DNA from: Microcaldota archaeon
GTDB taxonomy: Archaea > Micrarchaeota > Micrarchaeia > Micrarchaeales > Micrarchaeaceae
NCBI GenBank assembly: GCA_021822165.1
Contig: JAKARM010000001.1
Span: 1-42,442, forward strand
Direction: 5' to 3'
Length of the DNA stretch: 42,442 bases
Numbering within the stretch: position 1 is the first letter of the stretch; the number at the start of each line of letters is the position of its first letter. Under the pieces are notes generated by a model. That model had not been told where the DNA came from and searched no databases. It was given only the letters and a program-made list of their open reading frames with translations. Position numbers and translations under genes: made by a program. Shown here piece after piece: positions 1 through 9,446 of the stretch.

Positions 1-14
1 CCATCCGATTACCT

Positions 15-1271
15 TTATCCCAGATCTATCATGTCCCCGACAGCAGGGGCATGCGCCTCGAACCCCTCCCCCCTGAGCCTTTCGGCGAAGGCGGTAGAGC
101 TCTCCGCGCTGCCGTGCACGCATACCACTGTGTTCGGCGAGCTCCTCCTCACGTATTCGTAGAGGTCGCCCATTCCGGCATGGGCGGAGAAATCATAGAA
201 GCTCACCCTGTTGCGTATCCTCCTCTTTGCGCCGTCGATGTTCATCCAGCCGCCCTCGATCAGCGTCCTGCCGTTGGTCCCCTCGACCTGGTAGCCGGTC
301 AGGAATATGCGCGACTCGGCATTTATCCTGGTAATGTAATCCATCACAGGACCGCCCTCAAGCATTCCGGCGGTGGTGAGTATTATGGCCGGCTCCTTGA
401 GCGCGTTCCACCTATCCTTCCTGTCCCTCACCCTGTTGGACTCGGAAACGGCCTTGCTGAGAGATCCGGGATTCTTCAGGAAATCCTGGTGCGACATTAT
501 TATGTCCGTGGCGCTGTTCACCATCCCGTCGACGTACGTCCTCTCCGCCAGGCCGTGCTCATGAAGCAGCGCCAGCATCTCCTGGCCGCGCCCGACCGCG
601 AAAACAGGGAGGAGCGCGGTCCCGCCGCTGTCCAGCACCTCGCGCACCTCGGAGATGAATGAAGACGTAAGCTCGCCCCTGTCGGGATGCTCCTTGAGCG
701 CATAGGTGCTCTCCGTTATCAGGACATCGCACTCCACCGTCTCCGCGCCGTCGTGCAGCATCTGCCTGCCGAGCTTGAAGTCCCCCGTGTATACGAACCG
801 CTTGTTGCTGCCCTTTGCCGCCTTGTTCTCTATGAGGGTTATCGCGCTCCCCGCCACATGGCCCGCGTCGTACATCTCGATGTCGAAGTCCCCGACCCTT
901 ATCCCCTTGCGGTAGTCAAGGCTAATGAAATGCTTGGAGAAATCCCAGAGCTGGCGCTCGTGGAACCCGGCGGGCTTGTTGTCCTTGTGCGCTATCTTCA
1001 GCGAATCGTTGAGCAAAAGCTCGGAAAGCTCGAGGGTCGGCTTGGTGCCTATGGTCGGGACCTTCTCCTTCATATAGAGCGACGGCACGGCGCCGCTGTG
1101 GTCAAGATGCGCATGGCTCAGGATTATCGCATCCACAGGCTCGGAGCCTATTGGGTACTCTGTCGGCTTTCCCAGCTTGATCCCGTAATCGAGCATGAAG
1201 CGCTTTTCCCCTTTCAGCAATATCGATGACCTGCCTACCTCCTGGGCGCCGCCGAAGAATTTGATTTTCAT
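15..1271 (-). CDS. beta-CASP metallo-beta-lactamase RNase / mRNA 3'-end processing factor-like exonuclease
   Basis: Translation from internal ATG MKIKFFGGAQEVGRSS; MBL motif SHAHLDHSG, TGDFKLG, beta-CASP motifs (TTAGMLEGGPVMDY, SFYDFSAHAG). No N-terminal KH domains visible. Confidence 0.9.
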   Translation of the reverse strand: MKIKFFGGAQEVGRSSILLKGEKRFMLDYGIKLGKPTEYPIGSEPVDAIILSHAHLDHSGAVPSLYMKEKVPTIGTKPTLELSELLLNDSLKIAHKDNKPAGFHERQLWDFSKHFISLDYRKGIRVGDFDIEMYDAGHVAGSAITLIENKAAKGSNKRFVYTGDFKLGRQMLHDGAETVECDVLITESTYALKEHPDRGELTSSFISEVREVLDSGGTALLPVFAVGRGQEMLALLHEHGLAERTYVDGMVNSATDIIMSHQDFLKNPGSLSKAVSESNRVRDRKDRWNALKEPAIILTTAGMLEGGPVMDYITRINAESRIFLTGYQVEGTNGRTLIEGGWMNIDGAKRRIRNRVSFYDFSAHAGMGDLYEYVRRSSPNTVVCVHGSAESSTAFAERLRGEGFEAHAPAVGDMIDLG

Positions 1272-1472
1272 AAGATACCTGTAAGGTTTTTTGGCAGGGC
1301 ATGGAACTGGGCTGGCAGAACTTGAACGGTTGCATGCGAGGCCTAAAAACAACCGCGACATCCTGCCCCGCCCAACACCAGGAGGCAAGGGGTTTGCCGC
1401 TCACGATTGTTAAGTTAATAAGTTTATTTGAGAATATATAAAGGTTCCCATACATACAATCAAAGGGATGAC

Positions 1473-2291
1473 ATGAGCGACGAAATAACATTCCTCGACC
1501 TGATGGCGTTGACAAACATAAAGGCTGATACCGTAGTTGAAAAGTTCGGAGGCTTGATAAACTCCTCGTTTTTTGACGCCTCCAACGTGCTTGGCGCGCT
1601 TAAGATAAAGGGGCTGATAGATTTCACGACGACCTTTCCAGGACAGAGCGCGATAACGCTGACGGAAAGCGGAAAGAGGCTGATACAGGATGCCGGGGAG
1701 AAAGCGAAGCTGCCGTTCGACCAGATAGACATGGCGATACTTATCCAGCTTTCGGGAGGGAAGAGGTCCTTCACTGACCTGAGCGGAGCGATAAACCTGG
1801 CCTCGCCGGACATGGCCATGCACCTCTACAAGATAGCGCAGCAGCAATACATAACCCCTAATTTCAGGAACGGCATGATAGACCTCATGCTCACGGAAAA
1901 GGGGTATATGGCTGTCAACAGCAACCCGGAAGGGCAGCGAGCTACGGCGGAGCAGAAGGCAGAAGCTGCAACGCAGGCAGCAGCACCCCCTGGCGGTACG
2001 GCGGCACCCCTTGGCGGAGCGGCGACAGCACAGCTTGGCGGGACGGCAGCGGCACCCATTCCGCTTGGGAAAGAGGCACCCCAGCAGGCAGCAAGATATA
2101 CGGCGGGGCAGCCAGTGGCGGGACAGCAGGGAAGCACGAATGCTGCTGCAATGCCGGAACTTAAGGACGGGTTGAAGGCGGTGGAAGAAGCGGTAAGGAA
2201 AAAGAACAAGGACAGGAATATCACCCTGGTCCTGCTGGTGGTAATCATAGCGATAATAATAGGGATATTGAAGGTTACGGGAAGGATTTAA
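1473..2291 (+). CDS. Hypothetical tail-anchored protein: N-terminal winged-helix-like region(s), Ala/Gly/Pro/Gln-rich linker, C-terminal TM helix
   Basis: ORF from ATG 1473; C-terminus ITLVLLVVIIAIIIGILKV is one TM segment; linker PGGTAAPLGGAATAQLGGTAAAP; N-terminal helix-rich text resembling wHTH. Confidence 0.6.
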   Translation: MSDEITFLDLMALTNIKADTVVEKFGGLINSSFFDASNVLGALKIKGLIDFTTTFPGQSAITLTESGKRLIQDAGEKAKLPFDQIDMAILIQLSGGKRSFTDLSGAINLASPDMAMHLYKIAQQQYITPNFRNGMIDLMLTEKGYMAVNSNPEGQRATAEQKAEAATQAAAPPGGTAAPLGGAATAQLGGTAAAPIPLGKEAPQQAARYTAGQPVAGQQGSTNAAAMPELKDGLKAVEEAVRKKNKDRNITLVLLVVIIAIIIGILKVTGRI

Positions 2292-2294
2292 AGT

Positions 2295-2930
2295 ATGGAG
2301 GATGTCATGGCACTGATGGATTATATGGAGGCTTCCGGGCTTGTCGCCAGATACGGCATACATGCCACAAGGGGGGCTTATGTCAACAGCGCGGAAGAGG
2401 CGGTCGGGTTCGCGGGAAAAAAGGCCGTGGCGCTGAAGGTGATATCCGAAGAGGCGATGCATAAGACCAAAAGCGGCATGATCCTGCTCGGTCTTTCCGG
2501 GACGGAACAGATAACGGAAGGATACCAGACGCTTTCCGAGAAGGCGAAGAGGCTCGGAAACTACAAGATGCTTGTCCAGGAGATGGCTGGCAGCGGGATA
2601 GAGATAATAATTGGGGGAAAGATCGACCAGCAATTCGGAAAACTCATACTGTTGGGGCTGGGGGGAATATACGTCGAGACATTCAGGGATTTCGCCACAA
2701 GGGTGTGCCCCATAACCGAGAGGGATGCCAGGCAGATGCTCTACCAGCTGAGGTCCAGGGCGGTCATCGCGCCCGATGAGAAGACGGAGCGGGTTGTCAC
2801 CGGCCTCCTGATGAAGGCGTCCAAGCTGTTCTACGAAAACGACATATCAGAACTCGACCTCAACCCGCTCATAATATACGAAGGGAACTACGAAGCGGTC
2901 GACATAAGGGTGCTGGAAGATAAAAAGTGA
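2295..2930 (+). CDS. Acyl-CoA/acetyl-CoA synthetase (ADP-forming), beta subunit (ATP-grasp)
   Basis: ATP-grasp_5-like: AVALKVISEEAMHKTKSGMILLGL, IGGKIDQQFGKLILLGLGGIYVE, ISELDLNPLIIYE. Confidence 0.85.
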   Translation: MEDVMALMDYMEASGLVARYGIHATRGAYVNSAEEAVGFAGKKAVALKVISEEAMHKTKSGMILLGLSGTEQITEGYQTLSEKAKRLGNYKMLVQEMAGSGIEIIIGGKIDQQFGKLILLGLGGIYVETFRDFATRVCPITERDARQMLYQLRSRAVIAPDEKTERVVTGLLMKASKLFYENDISELDLNPLIIYEGNYEAVDIRVLEDKK

Positions 2931-2934
2931 TTGC

Positions 2935-4365
2935 ATGGCGGCGGAGACCGGAAAAGACAACGATATAAGGGAATATGCGGACCTTACCCCGATTATGAAG
3001 CCCAGCGGAGTGGCGATAATAGGGGCTTCCAGGAACCCGGACAAGGTAGGCCATGTGATAATGCAGAATTACATAGATGTTGGGTACTCGGGCCGCCTCT
3101 ACCCTGTGAACCTGAATGACGAAGGGAACATAATGGGGTTCAAGGCGTACAGCAGCATATCCGCCATAAAGAGGCCGGTAGACCTCGCCGTGATAGCGAT
3201 ACCCGCGAAGGGCGTGCCGAAGGCGCTGGAGGAATGCGGAAAGGCGAAGGTGAAGGGGGCGATCGTGGTGAGCGGTGGATTCGCGGAGATTGGGGAGAGG
3301 CAGCTCCAGGAGGAGCTCGTTGAGATCTCGAGGAAGTACAGGATGCCAGTGATGGGGCCGAACTGCCTGGGGGTAATGGACATGAGGTCTAGGGTGGACA
3401 CGCTCTTCCTGCCGACGTTCAAGATAGACAAGCCCGGGATAGGGGGGGTGAGCTTCGCCTCGCAGAGCGGGGCCGTCGGAAGCTCGGTGCTTGACATGAT
3501 AGCGCAGGAGGGTTTCGGTATAGCAAGCTTCATATCCTACGGGAACGCGGCGGTGGTGGACGAGGTCGACATACTCGATTACCTGATGAGGGACAAGCAC
3601 ACGAAGGTCATCGTATTCTACATGGAGGGGGTGAAGAGGGGGAAGGAGTTCATAGAGGTGGCGAGGAAGGTGACCAAAATAAAACCGGTCGTGATAATGA
3701 AAGGCGGGATCACGGAGGAGGGCGCCAAGGCTGCAAGCTCGCACACCGCGTCCATGGCCGGAAGCCACGAGGCATACGAAGCCGTATTCAGGCAGTTCGG
3801 GTTCACGGAGGCAGAAGGGATAGGGGACATGCTCAACTTCGCAAAGATACTGGACACGCAGCCGGGGACGACGGGGAAGAGGATAGCGATAATAACTAAC
3901 GGGGGCGGGACGGGCGTCCTCGCCACGGACGCGCTTTATAAAAACGGGCTGGAGATAGCGAGACTGTCGAAAGGCTCCGAGGCGGTGCTGAAGAAGGCGA
4001 TGCCGCCGATCGTGAATGTGCGCATGCCCTTGGACATGGCGGGGGATGCCGACGACGTGAGGTTCGACAAAGCGATAAGCACGATAAGCAGCGATCCCAA
4101 CGTTGACGCGTTGATGGTCATAGCCCTCTTCCAGACCCCTGGCGCAGACTCGAGGGTCGCTGCAAAGCTGATAAGCTACAATGCTGCCGCGGCAAAGCCG
4201 ATGGTGGTCGTCAGTCCTGGGGGGAGCTATACGGAGGTGCACAAGAAAATGATGGAAAGCTCCGGGGTGCCGGTCTATGAATCCCCAGAGGATGCGGCGA
4301 GGTCGCTCAGGGCTCTGATAGACTATTATACGTACAGGGGATACAATGGCAAAAAAAACCGATGA
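2935..4365 (+). CDS. Acyl-CoA/acetyl-CoA synthetase (ADP-forming), alpha subunit (CoA-binding)
   Basis: MKPSGVAIIGASRNPDKVGHVIMQNYIDVGYSGRLYPVN, FASQSGAVGSSVLDM, SSHTASMAGSHEAYEAVFRQFGF, NGGGTGVLATDA. Confidence 0.9.
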   Translation: MAAETGKDNDIREYADLTPIMKPSGVAIIGASRNPDKVGHVIMQNYIDVGYSGRLYPVNLNDEGNIMGFKAYSSISAIKRPVDLAVIAIPAKGVPKALEECGKAKVKGAIVVSGGFAEIGERQLQEELVEISRKYRMPVMGPNCLGVMDMRSRVDTLFLPTFKIDKPGIGGVSFASQSGAVGSSVLDMIAQEGFGIASFISYGNAAVVDEVDILDYLMRDKHTKVIVFYMEGVKRGKEFIEVARKVTKIKPVVIMKGGITEEGAKAASSHTASMAGSHEAYEAVFRQFGFTEAEGIGDMLNFAKILDTQPGTTGKRIAIITNGGGTGVLATDALYKNGLEIARLSKGSEAVLKKAMPPIVNVRMPLDMAGDADDVRFDKAISTISSDPNVDALMVIALFQTPGADSRVAAKLISYNAAAAKPMVVVSPGGSYTEVHKKMMESSGVPVYESPEDAARSLRALIDYYTYRGYNGKKNR

Positions 4366-5653
4366 GGTGATACGCAGGGACAGGGAGGTGTTCCTGACCA
4401 CGACAAGGCAGTCCTATCCCTTCGTGGCGGAAAGGGGGGAGGGGGACTTCGCCTACGACATAGAGGGCAGGGAGTTCATAGACTTCACGAGCTTCATATC
4501 CGTTTACAACATGGGGGTCAACTCCAGCAGGGAGGTGAGGGAGGCGATAAAGGGGCAGGTGGACAAGCTGATGCATGCGGCCTTCACCGATTACTATTCA
4601 GAGCTGCCCGTAGAGTTCGGAGAGATGCTGATCAGGATGTTCCCGAAGGGGTTCGGAAAGATATTCCTTTCCAACTCTGGAACGGAGGCGAACGAGGCAG
4701 CGATAAAGTTCTCCAAGCTCTTCACCAAGAGGCACTATACGATAGCGTTCTACAACTCCTTCCATGGAAGGACAAACGGATCGCTCGGGATGACCGCGTC
4801 AAAGGCGGTACAGAGGGAGAACTTCGGCCCGTTCACAGGGGTGGTGCATGTCCCTTTCGCCTATTGCTACAGGTGCCCCTTCAACTCCGAATACCCGGGG
4901 TGCGGGCTGTCGTGCGTGGACTACATAAGGAAGTACCCGCTGTCGAAGGAAGTCAGCCCGAAGGAGGTGGCTGCGATATTCACCGAGCCCATACAGGGCG
5001 AGGGAGGGTACATAGTCCCGCCGAAGGGGTATTTCAAGGAGATAAAGAGAATAACCGAAGAGCACGGGATGCTGCTGATCTCCGACGAAGTCCAGGCCGG
5101 CTACATGAGGACGGGGAAGTTCCTGGCCATGGATAACTTCGGCGTGGAGGCGGACATCTACACCATGGCGAAGTCGATAGGGGCTGGGCTGCCGATGGGC
5201 GCGACTGTGGCGAGAAGGAGCCTGGGCGACATACCTGCAGGCTCGCATTCGAACACTTTCGGCGGCAACCTGGCCGCGGTAGCGGGAGCCAAAGCATCGC
5301 TCGGCCACCTCATGAAAAACAGGAAGGGCATCGAGGCGATGGTGATGCTGAAGGGGGCGAAGATGAAGAAGGCGCTGGAAAGGATGGCGGAGAGACATGG
5401 GCTGATAGGCGACGTACGGGGTATAGGCATGATGCTGGCCATAGAGCTCGTGAAGGACAGGAGGAGCAAGGAGCCGGCAGTGAAGGAGAGGGAAGAGGTT
5501 ATAAAGAACGCATATAGGAAGGGGCTGTTGCTCCTGCCTGCGGGCGAATCTTCCATAAGGATAATCCCCCCGCTCACCATAAGCGAAGGGTCAATGGTGA
5601 AGGGGCTGGAGATCCTAGAGGAGTCGATAAAGATGGCGTCCAAGAGGAAGTGA
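4346..5653 (+). CDS. Class III (4-aminobutyrate/ornithine-type) aminotransferase
   Basis: FLSNSGTEANEAAIK, FHGRTNGSLGMTASKA, LISDEVQAGYMRTGKF, SHSNTFGGNLAAVAGA; overlaps upstream CDS by 20 bp. Confidence 0.9.
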   Translation: MAKKTDEVIRRDREVFLTTTRQSYPFVAERGEGDFAYDIEGREFIDFTSFISVYNMGVNSSREVREAIKGQVDKLMHAAFTDYYSELPVEFGEMLIRMFPKGFGKIFLSNSGTEANEAAIKFSKLFTKRHYTIAFYNSFHGRTNGSLGMTASKAVQRENFGPFTGVVHVPFAYCYRCPFNSEYPGCGLSCVDYIRKYPLSKEVSPKEVAAIFTEPIQGEGGYIVPPKGYFKEIKRITEEHGMLLISDEVQAGYMRTGKFLAMDNFGVEADIYTMAKSIGAGLPMGATVARRSLGDIPAGSHSNTFGGNLAAVAGAKASLGHLMKNRKGIEAMVMLKGAKMKKALERMAERHGLIGDVRGIGMMLAIELVKDRRSKEPAVKEREEVIKNAYRKGLLLLPAGESSIRIIPPLTISEGSMVKGLEILEESIKMASKRK

Positions 5654-5717
5654 GGCAGGCAGAAGGATGCGGCTCTTGGGGAAGGCCGCTTCCATTAAAG
5701 CCCACCCCTTTGAGGGA

Positions 5718-5733
5718 AAGCTATTAATAGCTT
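5718..5733. promoter_or_regulatory. 16-bp perfect palindrome upstream of rps19e
   Basis: AAGCTATTAATAGCTT equals its own reverse complement; 64 bp upstream of the ATG at 5798. Confidence 0.45.
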
Positions 5734-5797
5734 ATTTTCATAATATCTATGTTTAGAGGTACTTGTGATTGACGGCCTTTTCTTAGGGTTTGATTGG

Positions 5798-6208
5798 ATG
5801 CCTAACGTATATGATGTTAAAAGTTCGGAGCTCGTGCGGGTAGCCGCCCAGAAGCTGAAGGATAAGATAAAGAAGCCAGGCTACGTGGATTACGTGAAGT
5901 CGGGGGCAGGGAAGGAAAGGCCACCGCAGGATCCCGACTTCTGGTACGTAAGAAGCGCATCGATATTGAGGCAGGTCTACCTCAATGGGCCCATAGGGGT
6001 CTCGAAGCTCACCACAAGGTATGGGAACAGGAAGAGGCACACGGTAAGCAGGAAGCACCATGTGCCGGCATCAGGCAGCATCATAAGGGACGGGTTCGCA
6101 GAGCTTGAGGGCATAGAATACATAAAGAGGACGAAGAGCGGCAGGGTCATAACGCCCACCGGGAAATCCTTCCTTGACAAGATAGCCAAGGAGATAGCCG
6201 CAAAATGA
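5798..6208 (+). CDS. rps19e: 30S ribosomal protein S19e
   Basis: MPNVYDVKSSELVRVAAQKLK, DPDFWYVRSASILRQVYLNGPIGVSKLTTRYG, HVPASGSIIRDGF. Confidence 0.95.
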   Translation: MPNVYDVKSSELVRVAAQKLKDKIKKPGYVDYVKSGAGKERPPQDPDFWYVRSASILRQVYLNGPIGVSKLTTRYGNRKRHTVSRKHHVPASGSIIRDGFAELEGIEYIKRTKSGRVITPTGKSFLDKIAKEIAAK

Positions 6209-6534
6209 TGAATGCGATGCCGGACTTCGAGGATGGCCCCGAAGGGGGAGAAAACAAGGAGGTCAGAAAGAGGATAATGAAGGCGATGAAAGAGGCGCAG
6301 GTGGAACAACAGAGGAAGGCCCTGCTGAGGCAGGTGCTTGATGACAAGGCGTACGAAAGGATGATGAACGTAAGGGCATCCAACTACGAGCTCTACAAGC
6401 AGCTGGTCGGGGTCATCGCCTCGCTGGCGCAGAGCAACAGGATACAGGGAAAGCTTACAGAACCCCAGTTCATAAGCATACTGACGCGCCTGACATCAAG
6501 GCCGGAATCGCAGATAAGCTTTAAAAGAAAATAA
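6205..6534 (+). CDS. DNA-binding protein, PDCD5/TFAR19 family
   Basis: QQRKALLRQVLDDKAYERMMNVRASNYELYKQLVGVIASLAQSNRIQGKLTEPQF is typical of the family. Confidence 0.9.
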   Translation: MMNAMPDFEDGPEGGENKEVRKRIMKAMKEAQVEQQRKALLRQVLDDKAYERMMNVRASNYELYKQLVGVIASLAQSNRIQGKLTEPQFISILTRLTSRPESQISFKRK

Positions 6535-6544
6535 TGGTAATCGA

Positions 6545-6706
6545 ATGTCAAAGAAGGATTCTCTTAAAAAACGCAGGCTTGGGAAGAAGACCAAACAGCT
6601 CAGGAGGCTTCCGCTTCTTGCGCAGATGAAGACGCACAAGAGGCTGGAGAGCAACGCCTTCGCCAGGAACTGGAGGAGGAGCAAGCTCAGGATAAAGGAT
6701 GAGTAG
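6545..6706 (+). CDS. rpl39e: 50S ribosomal protein L39e
   Basis: 53-aa ORF below the supplied track cut-off: MSKKDSLKKRRLGKKTKQLRRLPLLAQMKTHKRLESNAFARNWRRSKLRIKDE; position before L31e. Confidence 0.9.
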   Translation: MSKKDSLKKRRLGKKTKQLRRLPLLAQMKTHKRLESNAFARNWRRSKLRIKDE

Positions 6707-7081
6707 ATGGCGGAAAAAGTCTTGACGATAAGCATAAGGAGGTACCTTTCGGCGCAGCCAGTCACCAAAAGGAGCAGGAAGGCAGTGAAGTACATACGCG
6801 AAAGGATAGCCCATTACACGAAAACAGCGCTGGACAACGTTAAGATAAGCATGGAGTTGAACTCAAAGATAGTCAAGCACTATTCGAAGAGGATGACTCC
6901 GATAAAGATGAGCATCGACGTAGAAAAGGGGGTGGCGCTCGCAAGGTTGTTCGAGGATCCGAATGCTGCGGAGAAGGCAAAGAGGAATGAGGCGCAGTTC
7001 ATGAAGAAATTCGGGAAGGTAATGAAAAAGGCCCCAGCGCCGGCGGCAACCGCACATGCGCCAAAGACGCCTAAAACATAA
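6707..7081 (+). CDS. rpl31e: 50S ribosomal protein L31e
   Basis: EKVLTISIRRYLSAQPVTKRSRKAVKYIRERIAHYTK, VKISMELNSKIVKHYSKRMTP. Confidence 0.93.
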   Translation: MAEKVLTISIRRYLSAQPVTKRSRKAVKYIRERIAHYTKTALDNVKISMELNSKIVKHYSKRMTPIKMSIDVEKGVALARLFEDPNAAEKAKRNEAQFMKKFGKVMKKAPAPAATAHAPKTPKT

Positions 7082-7098
7082 AGAAAACGGTAGTATTT

Positions 7099-7773
7099 TT
7101 GGGCGTGGTAAAGCACAATATAAACGGAAACGACTATCTTGGGGTCTTTGCAACTTCTACCGATAAATACGCGTTGGTCTGGGACGGAGTAAGCAAAAGG
7201 GATAGGGGAACGATAGCGGAGAACCTCAAGGTAAAGTGCATAGGGGTATCGATAGCACGGTCCGACCTCATAGGCATATTCTCGAGGGGGAACTCGAACG
7301 GCCTTGTCCTGTCCAATATGGCGGAGGACAAGGAGGTCGAAGCGATAAGGAAGAGCGGGATTGACATAAAGATAGGGAGGCTCGACAGCGACCTCAACAC
7401 GGTCGGCAACAATATATTGGCGAACGACAAGGTAGCGATAGTCAACCCGGACTACACAAGGAACGAGATGAACAGCATAGGGGAGATACTCGATGTTGAA
7501 GTGGTGGGCGCCGAAGCAGGGGAATTCAAGACCGTAGGGGCGAGCAACATACTAACGAACAAGGGCATCGTAGTTAACAATAGGTGCACGGACGCGGAAG
7601 CCGACCGCATCAAGGAAATTACAGGATTCGACGTCGTACGCACAACTGCGAATACGGGGGCGCTGAGCATAGGGCTGTCTGCGATAGCCAACTCGTTCGG
7701 GATAATTATAGGAGAGTCTACTACGGGGTTCGAAATGGCCAGGATGCTTGAAGCGCTGGACATAGACTCCTGA
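7099..7773 (+). CDS. eif6: Translation initiation factor aIF6
   Basis: Repeated aIF6 pseudo-symmetric motifs; TTG start at 7099 (GTG at 7105 possible); conserved context after L39e-L31e. Confidence 0.9.
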   Translation: MGVVKHNINGNDYLGVFATSTDKYALVWDGVSKRDRGTIAENLKVKCIGVSIARSDLIGIFSRGNSNGLVLSNMAEDKEVEAIRKSGIDIKIGRLDSDLNTVGNNILANDKVAIVNPDYTRNEMNSIGEILDVEVVGAEAGEFKTVGASNILTNKGIVVNNRCTDAEADRIKEITGFDVVRTTANTGALSIGLSAIANSFGIIIGESTTGFEMARMLEALDIDS

Positions 7774-7816
7774 GATAGATATATCAAACATTGCTGGAAA
7801 CTATTTACGTGGTCTA

Positions 7817-8260
7817 ATGGCGGAGATTCAGGGGAAGATGGAGGAAGAGGAGGAAGCCACATTGGCCGAGCTCAGATACCTTCACAGGACATATATGGAG
7901 AGGTATTCTCTAGTGATGGAGGAGATCCGCAACGTTGTGGGGGAGAACAACAGCCTAGGCGGAGCTTCGGTCGTCTTGGGGAACATAGAGAATGCTTCGA
8001 ACCACGAGACATTGATAGGAGTGGGGCCTGGCATCTACCTGAAAGGCCTGATAGAGAATCCCGACACGGTGATGGTAAGCGTAGGCGGAGGATATATCGT
8101 GGAAAAGGGGGTCGAGGATGCGAAAAAGTTCGTAGAAGGATGGATAGAAAGGCACAACAAGGAAGCGAACGCCCTAATGAAGGAAAGGGAAGAGCTTGAG
8201 GGCGCCATCATGGACATATCGTATAGGATAGGAAAAGCACAAGAGGAATTACATGTTTGA
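7817..8260 (+). CDS. pfdA: Prefoldin alpha subunit
   Basis: Coiled-coil termini with central GVGPGIYLKGLIENPDTVMVSVGGGYIVEKGVEDAKKFVEGWIE; located between eif6 and ftsY. Confidence 0.9.
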   Translation: MAEIQGKMEEEEEATLAELRYLHRTYMERYSLVMEEIRNVVGENNSLGGASVVLGNIENASNHETLIGVGPGIYLKGLIENPDTVMVSVGGGYIVEKGVEDAKKFVEGWIERHNKEANALMKEREELEGAIMDISYRIGKAQEELHV

Positions 8261-9446
8261 CAACCTTAAGAAAAAGATATCTGAGGCGGTAAACAAGATA
8301 GTCAAGAGGGAGGATGCCAAGAAAGAGGAGGGGCAGGAAATCGCAGGGGCAAAAGAAACCGCAATAATCAACGGCCCTGAGCGCAAGCAGGAGGAGATAG
8401 ACGGCGATATACCGCAATCATCTTCAAAAGAGGAACCGATAAGCGATTCCTACGCCCCTATTGCAAAACCTGCCGCCCCGATCAAGGATGCATACAGGGA
8501 AGAAAAGGCGCAGGAACAGAAAAAGGAGGAGAAAGCCCAACCAAGACTGTCGCTGAAGACAAAGATAAAAGGGGCGATATTGGGGAGATCCAGGCTTGAC
8601 AGAGGGGAGATCGAAGATTTCGCTGAAAGCATACGCAGCTCCCTGCTGGAGTCTGAAGTGTCCTACGACACGGCGGATGAGATAACCTCGGACATCAGAA
8701 AAAGGCTCGCAGAGGGCGACATTGATACCAGGAAAGTGAGGGAGGAATTAAACTCCACGGTAAGGGAGTCGCTGAGAGAGGTGCTTGAGAAGGGAAGGAA
8801 AGGGGTAGATCTCGGGCTGTTCGTATCCGACAGGATTGCAAGCGGCAAAACCCCTGTCAAGATACTATTCCTCGGGCCGAACGGGACAGGGAAGACAACG
8901 ACAATGGCAAAGATAGCGCACATGCTGAAATCGAAGAAGATATCGTGCGTGTTGTCCGCCAGCGATACTTTCAGGGCAGCCGCCATAGAGCAGACCGTCT
9001 ACCACGGGGAAAGGGTAGGGGTCCCAGTAATAAAAAGCGGCTACGGAGCCGACCCTGCTAGCATAGCATTCGATGCCATCGCATATGCGAAATCCCACAA
9101 TATCGACGTCGTGCTTGTGGACAGCGCAGGGAGGCAGGAGACCAACAGGAACCTTATAGGAGAGGTTCAGAAGATCGCCAGGGTGGTGAAGCCGGATCTC
9201 ACCATATTCGTAGGGGAGAGCATATCCGGGAATGTCCTGCCGAACCAGATAAAGGAGTTCAGCAAGTTCGTAGCCATAGACGGAATAATACTTACCAAGC
9301 TTGACTGTGATTCGAAAGGGGGGAATGCGATATCCATCACGAACACTACCGGCATACCGATACTTTTCTTCGGGATTGGGGAGGGATATGATGCATTGGC
9401 GCCATACAGTATAGATTTTGTTATCGGTTCCATAGCCCCGAACTGA
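8253..9446 (+). CDS. ftsY: Signal recognition particle receptor FtsY
   Basis: GPNGTGKTTTMAKIA, ASDTFRAAAIEQ, VDSAGRQETNRNLIGE, TKLDCDSKGGNAISI. Confidence 0.95.
   Translation: MFDNLKKKISEAVNKIVKREDAKKEEGQEIAGAKETAIINGPERKQEEIDGDIPQSSSKEEPISDSYAPIAKPAAPIKDAYREEKAQEQKKEEKAQPRLSLKTKIKGAILGRSRLDRGEIEDFAESIRSSLLESEVSYDTADEITSDIRKRLAEGDIDTRKVREELNSTVRESLREVLEKGRKGVDLGLFVSDRIASGKTPVKILFLGPNGTGKTTTMAKIAHMLKSKKISCVLSASDTFRAAAIEQTVYHGERVGVPVIKSGYGADPASIAFDAIAYAKSHNIDVVLVDSAGRQETNRNLIGEVQKIARVVKPDLTIFVGESISGNVLPNQIKEFSKFVAIDGIILTKLDCDSKGGNAISITNTTGIPILFFGIGEGYDALAPYSIDFVIGSIAPN

Noticed and set aside
1975-2090. Repetitive GC-rich segment as a possible DNA repeat/minisatellite
   Set aside because: In-frame low-complexity linker codons (GGTAA-like units), imperfect at DNA level; better explained as protein linker.
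1410-2633. 407-aa minus-strand ORF opposite the tail-anchored protein and ACD beta
   Set aside because: Antisense to two better-supported genes; Cys/Arg/Leu-rich composition is an artefact of the Ala/Gly repeats.
2869-4401. 510-aa minus-strand ORF opposite the ACD alpha subunit
   Set aside because: Shadow ORF in GC-rich coding DNA: His/Arg/Tyr/Pro-rich translation with no recognisable domain, fully antisense to a strongly supported CDS.
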